From NCBI GenBank assembly GCA_965227905.1, contig OZ245780.1, positions 1,240,001 to 1,304,000 of the forward strand: a stretch of DNA of 64,000 nucleotides. The letters run 5' to 3'. The notes under the pieces were generated by a model. It saw only the letters and a program-made list of their open reading frames with translations. It had not been told where the DNA came from and ran no database searches. The stretch is from CBDDHT01 sp965227905. Lineage in GTDB: Bacteria > Pseudomonadota > Alphaproteobacteria > Rhizobiales > Methyloligellaceae. This document shows, piece after piece, positions 25,037-32,885 of this stretch (position 1 is the stretch's first letter; every line of letters starts with the position of its first letter). The position numbers were made by a program, and so were the translations under genes.

Positions 25037-25648
25037 ATGAAGCTATATATCACACCCCATTCTCCGTTCTCCCGCATGGCTCGGATGATGGTGATGGAGG
25101 CTGGTCTGGAAGACAGAGTCGAGCAGTTCGTGGCGCAAACGCGCCTCCCCGGCAGTCCCTATTACGAAATCAATCCGTCGGGTCGCGTTCCCTATCTTAT
25201 CCGCAACGATGGCACCGGTATCGAGGAATCCGAACTGGTTTGTGCCTATCTCGACCATGTCGCTGGAACGCGGATAGCGACTATTCCGGACGGCGATACC
25301 GGCTGGGAGTATCGGCGCCTCAACGCTCTGGCCCGGAGCCTGACCGATGCCATCAGTGTTTGGTTCCGAGAAATTCTCAGACCGGAGTCCGATCGTTCGG
25401 CGACGATCATTGAACATGAAACAGAACGCTGCCGCCGGCTTGCCGATGTCTGGGAGAATGAGATTGACTGTCCCTTGATGCAGGGACCGATTAATTTGCC
25501 GCAGCTTACACTCGCGAGCGGTCTCGGTCTTGAGGCCTGGGTTCCCGATTTCAACTGGCGGACAGGCCGTCCGAAGTTGACGGCGTGGATGGACCAGATG
25601 TCAAAACGTCCCTCAATGATCGCAACACAGAGGCCTGATGACTCTTGA
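25037..25648 (+). CDS. Glutathione S-transferase family protein
   Basis: This 203-aa protein has an N-terminal thioredoxin-like domain starting MKLYITPHSPFSRMARMM, with the Ser of SPFSR in the usual catalytic position, and the cis-Pro loop GRVPYLI followed by the Glu-Ser pair (GIEESELVCAYLD) that binds the gamma-glutamyl group. The C-terminal all-helical domain ends with DQMSKRPSM. Cytosolic; substrate unknown. The ATG at 25037 aligns with the family start, so the open frame upstream is ignored. Confidence 0.9.
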   Translation: MKLYITPHSPFSRMARMMVMEAGLEDRVEQFVAQTRLPGSPYYEINPSGRVPYLIRNDGTGIEESELVCAYLDHVAGTRIATIPDGDTGWEYRRLNALARSLTDAISVWFREILRPESDRSATIIEHETERCRRLADVWENEIDCPLMQGPINLPQLTLASGLGLEAWVPDFNWRTGRPKLTAWMDQMSKRPSMIATQRPDDS

Positions 25649-25666
25649 GGCGAACCGAAGCGTTGC

Positions 25667-26422
25667 CTATAGGCGGGCCTTCAGCAGCTGAGCGGCTTTC
25701 TCGATTAGGGCTTTGTCCGAGCCACCTATCAGCAGATATTCAAAGTCGCCGGTTGTCCAAGACGCTGCACTCATGCCGCGCATCTCATTGACTTGGACGT
25801 TGCGGTCGGCGGCTTTGTCGGCGCGCATGATGCAGAGGGCGACCGGTGCACCGACCTTCGATAGGAATGCGAGTTGGACGAGCGGACGCCCTTCGAAGCC
25901 TAGAATCTGTGCGCGTTTGTAATCCAACTGATCGCTTTGCGAGAGTGCGGCGAAATCAATGGTCTTACCGAGGGCAGCTGAAACTTCGGCCAATTGTGCT
26001 GTTGCCTCTTTGGAACTTTGATCGATCTGCGAGAGAGTCCTATTGATGTAGAGCGCATGGTAGGTGGCCGCGTAGTCGCGCCATGTCTCAGGTTTGGCTC
26101 CCGATACAAAAGTTCCGATACCTCCTCCGATCAGAAGGCATAGCAGTGCAGTTGCGGCGATGGCCTGCCAAGACAAATTGCGGGATACGGAATGTGGTGT
26201 ATGAGGTTCTTCCAGTGTCGTTGGCACTGGAGGCGCCGTCTCCAGAAGACCGTCGAACGCCGACTTGATTTGCCCGGTATCGATTTGAAGACCGTCAAGA
26301 CGTGCACGAAGCTCGGCATCGTTCTCGAGGGCGTTTCCAATGTCGCGCGCCATAGGCTCGTCGACTTCCCCGTCCAGAAATGCGGTGAGCTCTTCATTCG
26401 TGAATGTTTGTCGTTCGTTCAT
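25667..26422 (-). CDS. Anti-sigma factor for the adjacent ECF sigma factor
   Basis: This 251-aa membrane protein has an N-terminal anti-sigma domain (about 5-55, NEELTAFLDGEVDEPMARDI) that lacks the His-x3-Cys-x2-Cys zinc motif, a membrane helix (about 88-108, ATALLCLLIGGGIGTFV), and a C-terminal extracytoplasmic part of about 140 residues. Its start overlaps the sigma-factor stop by 4 bp (ATGA), the standard arrangement for a sigma/anti-sigma pair. It presumably holds the sigma factor inactive until an envelope signal. Confidence 0.85.
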   Translation of the reverse strand: MNERQTFTNEELTAFLDGEVDEPMARDIGNALENDAELRARLDGLQIDTGQIKSAFDGLLETAPPVPTTLEEPHTPHSVSRNLSWQAIAATALLCLLIGGGIGTFVSGAKPETWRDYAATYHALYINRTLSQIDQSSKEATAQLAEVSAALGKTIDFAALSQSDQLDYKRAQILGFEGRPLVQLAFLSKVGAPVALCIMRADKAADRNVQVNEMRGMSAASWTTGDFEYLLIGGSDKALIEKAAQLLKARL

Positions 26423-26940
26423 CCGAGCTTGGTCTTCTTGTGATCAAAACTGTTAGCGAGCTTGCTGCGCGCGGCTGCCAGTCGGCTCATGACGGTACCG
26501 ATCGGGATTTCGAGGATCTCGGCCGCTTCCTTGTAGCTATAGCCTTCCACATAAACGAGTGTGACGGTCGTACGCTGTGCCTCCGGTAGAGCCAGCACAC
26601 TCAATAACACTTCACGTGCCAATAAATTCGATTCCGGATCCGGCTTGCCATCCGATATGTCCAGTTCATCGACGGTGGATATGCCGCCGCCGCGTCGCAC
26701 ACTTTCGGCTCGAAGCTCATTCAACCAAAGGCGCTGCGCTATTTGAAAAACCCAGCGGTCGAGTCGTGTGCCAGCCGCGTAGTGCGCCGATTTCTCAAGC
26801 GCTCTCAGGCAGGCCGCCTGTGCCAGATCGTCTGCCCGGTCCCGGTTTCCCGTAACGACCAGGCAATAGCGCCACAATCGCGGGAACAGGGGTTTCAGAC
26901 CCTGAAGAATCTCGTCGTGCGCGTTTTTTTCCCGGCTCAT
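26419..26940 (-). CDS. ECF-type RNA polymerase sigma factor
   Basis: This 173-aa sigma-70 family protein has region 2 at about 20-85 (LWRYCLVVTGNRDRADDLAQ, then DRWVFQIAQRLWLNELRA) and region 4 at about 115-165 (VTLVYVEGYSYKEAAEILEI, then TVMSRLAAARSKL). Start 26940 (MSREKNAH) gives a standard ECF length; the open frame further upstream reads out of family. Overlaps the anti-sigma gene by 4 bp and is divergent from the DUF4399 gene, a plausible target. Confidence 0.92.
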   Translation of the reverse strand: MSREKNAHDEILQGLKPLFPRLWRYCLVVTGNRDRADDLAQAACLRALEKSAHYAAGTRLDRWVFQIAQRLWLNELRAESVRRGGGISTVDELDISDGKPDPESNLLAREVLLSVLALPEAQRTTVTLVYVEGYSYKEAAEILEIPIGTVMSRLAAARSKLANSFDHKKTKLG

Positions 26941-27021
26941 ACGAATAATTGGCAGCCATTGCGTGTTCTTACCAAACCTAGCACGACGTGCAGGACAAAC
27001 CACGCATGGAGGAAGAGTTTG

Positions 27022-27465
27022 ATGAAGACGTTGCTTATCGCTGCCGCTGTCGCAGTTTTTGGGTTGAGCGGAGTTGCGCAGGCCGAACAATCGCCCGCGG
27101 CATCAGGAGCCAAAGTCTATTTCGTGAATCTGAAAGACGGAGATGCGGTCAGCAGCCCTGTGAAAGTCGTCTTCGGCCTGTCCGGCATGGGAGTCGCCCC
27201 GGCCGGTGTCGAAAAGAAGCATACCGGACATCACCATCTGTTTATCAATCGCCCGCCGATCGGCAAAGGCGACGATGGAAAGGACGAGTTGACCCAAAAC
27301 ATTCCTGCCGACGAAAACCATGTGCATTTTGGGAAAGGCCAAACCGAGACGACGCTCGATCTGAAACCAGGAAAGCATACGCTGCAGTTGGTTCTCGGTG
27401 ACATGAATCACATTCCCCATGATCCGCTCGTGGCATCGGATGTGATCACCATCACTGTGAAGTGA
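27022..27465 (+). CDS. DUF4399 domain exported protein
   Basis: This 147-aa protein has a signal peptide (MKTLLIAAAVAVFGLSGVAQA) and a DUF4399 domain: VYFVNLKDGDAVSSPVKVVF, KKHTGHHHLFIN, and PADENHVHFGKGQTETTLDL, a histidine-rich fold suggestive of metal binding. GGAGGAAGAG is the ribosome-binding site. Function unknown. Divergent from the ECF sigma factor across 81 bp, so it may be part of that regulon. Confidence 0.85.
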   Translation: MKTLLIAAAVAVFGLSGVAQAEQSPAASGAKVYFVNLKDGDAVSSPVKVVFGLSGMGVAPAGVEKKHTGHHHLFINRPPIGKGDDGKDELTQNIPADENHVHFGKGQTETTLDLKPGKHTLQLVLGDMNHIPHDPLVASDVITITVK

Positions 27466-27473
27466 CGCATGAA

Positions 27474-27515
27474 GGAAGAGGCCCTTGCCGCACGAGAGCG
27501 GTGAGGGCTTTCTTC
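27474..27515. terminator. Hairpin between DUF4399 and the convergent MBL gene
   Basis: An imperfect stem, GAAGAGGCCCTTGCCGC pairing with GCGGTGAGGGCTTTCTTC, separates two convergent genes and could act in both directions. Confidence 0.6.
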
Positions 27516-27522
27516 CATGCCG

Positions 27523-28425
27523 TCATGCATTCTCTGCGACGATCAAACCGTTGTCGGCGTGCCATGCGGTTACATCAAAGGCGACATTGTCTCCGAAACT
27601 ATCGACGGTCGTCTCGGAAGGGAGCGTGTCCGGCGTATAGCTCATCTCCGCTGTGTCGAGCTGCCTTACTCTGGTTTGCTCGGCGAGCCACCGCTCGGCA
27701 GTGAGCAAAGTGCTTTGCCGTTGAACGACCGTCCAACTGTAATAGTGATGCGGTACGACGACCTTCGGTGCGATCCGGGCAATGACGTCCGCCACCATCG
27801 GATTGCCCATCACATGCTGACTATCATCGACCGGCATCAGTAGAATGTCGACCGGACCGATGCTGTTCCAAATCGCCTCCGGTGGATCGTGACGATTGTC
27901 ACCCCAATGCAGAATGCGCAGGCCACCGGTTTCGACTTTGATCAGACAATTGTCCCAGGACCGTGCGTTATCGGGCGGGCTGAGAGACTGTCCACCGAAC
28001 ATGTTGTTGATGCGATGCATGTCATAGGTTGCGTATGTCGAATCGATGGCATGTTTGTCGGCAATGCCGGTAACGCGAATGTCGCCAAACGCGTAGGTGC
28101 CGATAAGTCGGTCGAGAAGAACGCTCGCATCTAGTCGATGGAGTGCGTCGTGATCGAAGTGAGCATGTGTCGAAACGCCGATGTCCACGCTGGTCATTGG
28201 AAAATCGTGAAAATACCAATCCCATTTGCCGGTCGGCAGATTGCGCCAGGGATCGATCATCACGGTCAGACCGGATGGTGCTGTAATTCGAAAGGCTGAG
28301 CTGCCGAAGAACGCAAGTTTGACCGGTCCGGCGCCATCGGTTTTCGCCTGGAAATCGATCATCCGGTTGTGATTGGTCCGTTGGCGCCAGGCGCCCAGAC
28401 CAACTTGTTCTTTGAATTCACTCAC
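27523..28425 (-). CDS. MBL-fold metallo-hydrolase (UlaG-like)
   Basis: About 300 aa with the metallo-beta-lactamase signature THAHFDHDAL (HxHxDH) and a later His in ILHWGDNRHDPPEA and VVPHHYY. Start GTG 28425 follows GAAGGAG by 10 bp and is preferred over the longer frame from 28485. Related proteins hydrolyse lactones or phosphodiesters. The substrate is not identifiable. Cytosolic; monocistronic. Confidence 0.85.
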   Translation of the reverse strand: MSEFKEQVGLGAWRQRTNHNRMIDFQAKTDGAGPVKLAFFGSSAFRITAPSGLTVMIDPWRNLPTGKWDWYFHDFPMTSVDIGVSTHAHFDHDALHRLDASVLLDRLIGTYAFGDIRVTGIADKHAIDSTYATYDMHRINNMFGGQSLSPPDNARSWDNCLIKVETGGLRILHWGDNRHDPPEAIWNSIGPVDILLMPVDDSQHVMGNPMVADVIARIAPKVVVPHHYYSWTVVQRQSTLLTAERWLAEQTRVRQLDTAEMSYTPDTLPSETTVDSFGDNVAFDVTAWHADNGLIVAENA

Positions 28426-28595
28426 TGAAACCTCACTCCTTCTCGATCGATCTCGTAGGGTACGAGCCCGATTGAGGCCAAACAAGCTGAGCGACGCAAA
28501 TCGAAAGGTGACCAGCGATTGTTCATCCTGGTTGCGATCAGTAGGATAGCCTCTGAAGGACGACGTGCCGTTGATCTGTCGAGGAGAAATCTGTC

Positions 28596-29075
28596 ATGGC
28601 TGTTCTGACGCCCGCGTTCAAAAAGATCATCGATGCACATCGTCTCGGCTATGTGGGTACGGCGAGCCCCGACGGGACACCAAATGTCTCGCCTAAGGGC
28701 ACATTCATGGTCATCGACGATGATCATGTTGCCTTTGGAGAAATCCGCTCGCCGAACACAGTTGCCAATTTGCGCGTCAATCCACAGGTGGATATCAACT
28801 TCGTCGACCCTTTCACCCGAAAAGGGTGCCGTATCAAGGGGCGTGCTGCGTTTCTGCAACGCGGCAGCGAGGATTTTGAAGCGCACTTGCCGAAGTTCGA
28901 GGCGATCTGGGGTGAGTTGTGCGACCGCATGAGCATGATTGTTATGGTTTCGGTTAAACGTGCCCTGCCTCTGATGTCGCCAGCCTACGATATTGGGGCG
29001 ACAGAAGACGAGTTGCGTCGCACGTGGATGGCCAACTTCCAGCAGATGCACGGCGCAGCAATGGAAGACGCCTGA
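28596..29075 (+). CDS. Pyridoxamine 5'-phosphate oxidase family protein
   Basis: This 159-aa protein has a split-barrel flavin-binding fold: GYVGTASPDGTPNVSPKGTF at the N-terminus is typical, with a second block NPQVDINFVDPFTRKGCRIKGRA. FMN, F420 or heme-type cofactors are known in the family. GAGGAGAAA precedes ATG 28596. Divergent from the MBL gene. Physiological substrate unknown. Confidence 0.87.
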   Translation: MAVLTPAFKKIIDAHRLGYVGTASPDGTPNVSPKGTFMVIDDDHVAFGEIRSPNTVANLRVNPQVDINFVDPFTRKGCRIKGRAAFLQRGSEDFEAHLPKFEAIWGELCDRMSMIVMVSVKRALPLMSPAYDIGATEDELRRTWMANFQQMHGAAMEDA

Positions 29076-29413
29076 AATCAAACTTCCAAACGACCCAAAC
29101 AAGGGATCTGACGCCTTTGCATGGGGTTGTTTCGTCTTTTTTCGGAGTCCCCCTCCTAATCGACACCAAAAAAGCGGTATGCTGTGTCTTCGATGCGGGG
29201 GCCAAAAAGTGGAGCAACTGCTTGGACGATCAAGTGAGCGCAGTTCGTCAGACTGCTTGAGTCTCGTCGAGTCTCGGGCCGAAGTCCATCATGTTGCAGA
29301 CAGCCACCGTGAAAGTCCGGTTTAGGGGATTATTTATCACGCGTTGTTATCCCTGTTCCCGTTGAACGCAGATTTGGGAATTGGGTCGTTTCGATGGTTT
29401 GGGCATTGTGAAA
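29076..29413. other. Intergenic region before the haemoglobin gene
   Basis: About 338 bp. I see no clear terminator, RNA gene or conserved frame. A T-rich run at 29135-29142 has no strong hairpin before it. The haemoglobin promoter is presumably in the last 150 bp. Confidence 0.35.
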
Positions 29414-29869
29414 ATGTCGCCGGCGTTTTTCGACGAGATCGGCGGAATGGCATGCCTGGAACGCGTGCATAAGATCTTCTACGGCAAACTTCTCGACCAC
29501 CCTTGGTTGAAAGGGTTTTTCGAAGGTGTTCCGCGTTCGCACTTGGAATCTCAACAAAGCGAGTTCATGTGCGGGGTGTTTGGTGGACCGAGGATCTATG
29601 GCGGGAGACCGCCCAAAACGGCCCATACGCATCTATTCATCACGGAAGAGGTTTTTTTGACCCGCCATGAACTTCTCAGACAGTCGCTTGTCGAGGCAGG
29701 GATTCGTCCCGACCTCAGAGAAAAATGGCTGACTTACGATATGAGAATGCTGAAGGTTCTGGTGAAAAAAGACGTTACAGAGTGTGTCGGCCGCTACAAG
29801 AACGAGGCGGTAATTGTCGTTCCGAAGCCTGCGGAATTGAGTCGCAATTGCGTGACCGGCGCACGTTGA
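29414..29869 (+). CDS. Truncated (2-on-2) haemoglobin-like protein
   Basis: About 151 aa. The globin start is FFDEIGGMACLERVHKIFYG, followed by HPWLKGFFEGVP. The proximal heme-ligand His is likely the first His of AHTHLFITEEVF. The C-terminal tail past about 120 is long for the family. Start assigned to ATG 29414 by comparison with the family; TTG 29381 is an alternative, and no ribosome-binding site is strong at either. Likely binds O2, CO or NO. Confidence 0.78.
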   Translation: MSPAFFDEIGGMACLERVHKIFYGKLLDHPWLKGFFEGVPRSHLESQQSEFMCGVFGGPRIYGGRPPKTAHTHLFITEEVFLTRHELLRQSLVEAGIRPDLREKWLTYDMRMLKVLVKKDVTECVGRYKNEAVIVVPKPAELSRNCVTGAR

Positions 29870-29924
29870 GGCAATCGGCCTTTCCGCGCCCAACCGACCG
29901 TGATCGGGCGCGGACCGGTTTCAC

Positions 29925-30221
29925 TTAGGCTGGCGGTTGGCAGTTGCCTCTGCCGTAGATACCTTCGAACGGGCCGGTGCACACCATGTGCCGTGGGCAG
30001 CGGGCCTGTCCGCCATCGCGGCCGGGTTTGGTGTCGCATCCTTTGAGCGACTGGCAATTGCCGCGACCATAGATCCCTTCATAGGGGCCGGTGCAGACTT
30101 TGCCGGACGAGCACCGGGCTTGTCCGCCATCACGGCCAGGTTTGGTATCGCAACCTTGCGCAAGCGCAGGTGACGCGGTGAACATCAAGGCGATAACGAA
30201 AGCTGCAAAGTGCCATTTCAT
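29925..30221 (-). CDS. Secreted cysteine-rich protein made of two 35-residue repeats
   Basis: This 98-aa protein has a clear signal peptide (MKWHFAAFVIALMFTASPALA). The mature part is two copies (residues 23-57 and 61-95) of a 35-residue unit with four cysteines, GCDTKPGRDGGQARC...VCTGP.EGIYGRGNC, 30 of 35 positions identical between copies. The DNA of the two copies differs at many synonymous sites, so the protein sequence is under selection. ATG 30221 follows GGGAGAAA. Four Cys per unit suggest disulfides. I do not recognise the family. Confidence 0.75.
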   Translation of the reverse strand: MKWHFAAFVIALMFTASPALAQGCDTKPGRDGGQARCSSGKVCTGPYEGIYGRGNCQSLKGCDTKPGRDGGQARCPRHMVCTGPFEGIYGRGNCQPPA

Positions 30222-30490
30222 ACGGAGTTTCTCCCAAAGAATTTTTTGTGAAAGTGTCTGATTAAAGCTGATACCGACGCGATATCGATTCAGCCGTGCT
30301 CCCATGAGGAACTGGGATAACTACGCACACTGACGAAACGATTCATAGCGAAAATTAGCTGTTGTTAAGCGCGCTTTGCCCGGGCCTGGCGACATCATCC
30401 ATGAACACTTTCTATTGTTCCTGGTGCTCTGTAATCTGTTGACTGAATGATAAGGCAGGTAGGCCGAATAGGACCGAGGGGACGGCAGCA

Positions 30491-31096
30491 ATGGCGACGC
30501 AGAAGTCATACAAGATCGAGGGCAGCTATTACGAAGCCTGCAATTGCGAGGCGATTTGCCCCTGTCGCCGCCACAACGGTGTCGCGAAAGGGTTATCGAC
30601 ATACGGCAATTGCGACTTCCTGTTGTCGTGGCAAATCGACAAGGGCAATGCCGGCGGTGTCGATCTGTCCGGTGTCGGTGTTGGTATGGCCGGGACATAC
30701 AGCGATCATGAGGAGGGCTCTCCCTGGAGCGTCTTCATTTATATCGCCGAGCATGCCAATGACGATCAGTTCGAGGCCTTGAGTGCGATATTCAAAGGCG
30801 ATGCTGGTGGCAATATCCTCTTCACCAAGTGCATTTCGAATGTCTTAGGGATCAAGCGCGCCCGGATCGCATTCGACCATACGCCCGGAGCCGAACTGAT
30901 TCAGATTGACGACATCGCTTCAGCCAAGGTCGAGCGAAACGCCGAGTATGATGGCACGGTGAGCTGCGGTATTCCGGGTCACGATCACCCCGGTCAGGAG
31001 TCCGTTTCGAGTCTTGCCGTCAATGACGGTGAGTTGCAGTGGAGTTACGAAGCGCGCTGCGGTTTCGCGACCGATTTTGCCTATTCGAGTTCATGA
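30491..31096 (+). CDS. DUF1326 domain-containing protein
   Basis: This 201-aa soluble protein begins with the DUF1326 block YEACNCEAICPCRRHN, a cysteine cluster suggestive of metal binding. Function not established. It is followed 17 bp later by a DUF2182 membrane protein; the pairing recurs in other bacteria, so the two likely act together. Confidence 0.88.
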   Translation: MATQKSYKIEGSYYEACNCEAICPCRRHNGVAKGLSTYGNCDFLLSWQIDKGNAGGVDLSGVGVGMAGTYSDHEEGSPWSVFIYIAEHANDDQFEALSAIFKGDAGGNILFTKCISNVLGIKRARIAFDHTPGAELIQIDDIASAKVERNAEYDGTVSCGIPGHDHPGQESVSSLAVNDGELQWSYEARCGFATDFAYSSS

Positions 31097-31113
31097 TCTA
31101 GACCGCTCAAACG

Positions 31114-31872
31114 ATGCAGCCATCATTTCCGCAGGCCATCTATCGCAATGGTGTGGTTGTCCTCGTCGCCATGGCGATGCTGTGCTGGGCATTCCTGCTC
31201 TGGTCGATGGCCAACATGGATACGCCGTTCGTCCGTTTGATGATGCCTGAGAAGACGGCATGGTCATTCTCGGAAGTCGCAATCGTCTGGCTCATGTGGG
31301 CCGTGATGATGGGGGCGATGATGCTGCCGTCGGCAATGCCGATGATCCTGGTTCATCGACGGATTGCCACCGGCCGATCTACGCCATCGCAAACCCCCTC
31401 CTCGAACCGATGGTTCACATCTGCCTATCTGATTGTCTGGTCTGTCTTCAGTATTGCTGCGACCGGACTGCAGTGGGGCTTGCAGGCTGCTGGGTCGCTT
31501 TCGCCGATGCTGGCGGTTGGCGATCGCTGGCTCGCAGGTGTCATTCTCGTCCTGGCTGGCATTGTGCAGTGGACGCCTCTCAAGCATGCCTGTCTGGAGA
31601 AATGCCGAACGCCTATCGGTTTTCTCACGACGGAGTGGCGCGATGGGGACTATGGTGCCTTTATCATGGGGCTTCGGCATGGCGCGTATTGCGTCGGATG
31701 CTGCTGGGCCCTTATGGCCTTGCTGTTCGTCTTTGGCGTCATGAACCTTGTCGCAATCATCGCGCTCACAACGATCGTTGCTGCCGAAAAGCTTCTCCCC
31801 TACGGTGATCTCCTGGGCCGGATCGGCGGTGCCATATTGGTCGTCTGGGGAGTTTGGATGCTTGCAGCTTGA
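31114..31872 (+). CDS. DUF2182 domain-containing integral membrane protein
   Basis: This 252-aa protein has about six membrane helices. The conserved core is WLMWAVMMGAMMLPSAMPMI and, later, LKHACLEKC and FIMGLRHGAYCVGCCWALM, with several Cys and Met residues that suggest metal handling. Seventeen bp downstream of the DUF1326 gene; they form a two-gene unit. Confidence 0.88.
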   Translation: MQPSFPQAIYRNGVVVLVAMAMLCWAFLLWSMANMDTPFVRLMMPEKTAWSFSEVAIVWLMWAVMMGAMMLPSAMPMILVHRRIATGRSTPSQTPSSNRWFTSAYLIVWSVFSIAATGLQWGLQAAGSLSPMLAVGDRWLAGVILVLAGIVQWTPLKHACLEKCRTPIGFLTTEWRDGDYGAFIMGLRHGAYCVGCCWALMALLFVFGVMNLVAIIALTTIVAAEKLLPYGDLLGRIGGAILVVWGVWMLAA

Positions 31873-31960
31873 TGTACACCTGCTTTTGCCAACATACCTT
31901 TCATGAACACGTGCCGGCGTTGTCGCTGGCGCTGCAACAACCGAACGCGTCGGAGCATCA

Positions 31961-32659
31961 ATGTCTGTCATGAATGGTGGCGATGCCGCTGAACACCCTG
32001 AGAATAGAACGCGTGCGGATCGCATCTCTGAACAATTGGCACAGGAAATCATGGCCGGCCAACTCGTGCCGGGCGCCCGTCTGGACGAGAGCGAACTGGC
32101 CGAGCGGTTCGGTGTGTCGCGAACGCCCGTGCGCGAAGCGTTGCGTGAGTTGGATGCGATGGGACTGGCAAAGAAGCGTCCTCATCGCGGTGTCATTGTC
32201 ACCAGCGTATCGCTCGCGCGCCTGCATCAGATGTTTGAAGTCATGGCCGAAGTCGAGTCGGTCTGTGCGCGGCTGGCCGCGCGAAACATGACTCCGGAAG
32301 AACGACGTTTTCTCGATGCGCTCCACCGCGATTCGGCAAGTCTCGTTCGCGACGGCGCGACCGAAGCCTATGCCGAGCACAATAAGGCGTTTCATTCAGC
32401 GATCTATCGCGGCACGAACAACTGGTTCATGGAAGAAACAACACATTGGATTCGCCGACGCGTGAGCCCGTTCCGTAGAGCTCAGTTCGAACTGCCGTCG
32501 CGCCTGGGTCTGTCCTTTAGCGAACATGATGCCGTCGTGCAGGCAATTTTGCGTGGAGATGAGGCCGCCGCCGGTGAGGCCATGCATCGCCATATGATGA
32601 CCGTCTCGGACGCTTCAGCCAACTTTGTTAGCGAGCCATCAGGTCGTAGCGCGGTCTAG
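31961..32659 (+). CDS. GntR family (FCD) transcriptional regulator
   Basis: This 232-aa protein has an N-terminal winged helix (RISEQLAQEIMAGQLVPGAR, then SRTPVREALRELDAMGL) and a C-terminal FCD ligand-binding domain with conserved metal-ligand positions (AEHNKAFHSAIYRGTNN, SEHDAVVQAI, MHRHM). FCD regulators sense organic acids or related metabolites. It lies immediately upstream, on the same strand, of the allophanate hydrolase/ABC cassette and near a perfect palindrome (32808-32821), so it is the likely local regulator. Confidence 0.93.
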   Translation: MSVMNGGDAAEHPENRTRADRISEQLAQEIMAGQLVPGARLDESELAERFGVSRTPVREALRELDAMGLAKKRPHRGVIVTSVSLARLHQMFEVMAEVESVCARLAARNMTPEERRFLDALHRDSASLVRDGATEAYAEHNKAFHSAIYRGTNNWFMEETTHWIRRRVSPFRRAQFELPSRLGLSFSEHDAVVQAILRGDEAAAGEAMHRHMMTVSDASANFVSEPSGRSAV

Positions 32660-32807
32660 CTGATGGCATCGGCTTTCGCCAAAAGTTAACGAAAGATTGC
32701 TGACTAAACAGGCGGCAATGGTGAAAATGTGCTTATTATTTGTGCGTATAAGGATTTTTTTGGATATCAAAATGTAAAAATATATCAATTAATTCAGCAT
32801 ATTAGAT

Positions 32808-32821
32808 AATTGTATACAATT
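32808..32821. promoter_or_regulatory. Perfect 14-bp palindrome, probable GntR operator
   Basis: AATTGTATACAATT is a perfect palindrome in an AT-rich stretch (32700-32830) upstream of the allophanate hydrolase gene. The core TTGTATACAA fits the TNGTNNNACNA pattern used by many FadR/FCD GntR proteins. The position, close to a CATAAT -10-like element (32823-32828), suggests repression. Confidence 0.7.
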
Positions 32822-32885
32822 GGCATAATGCTTGCTCCTGTCTTTTTACGATCGGGTTCAAAACCATGATCAGGAGCAGTCACAG

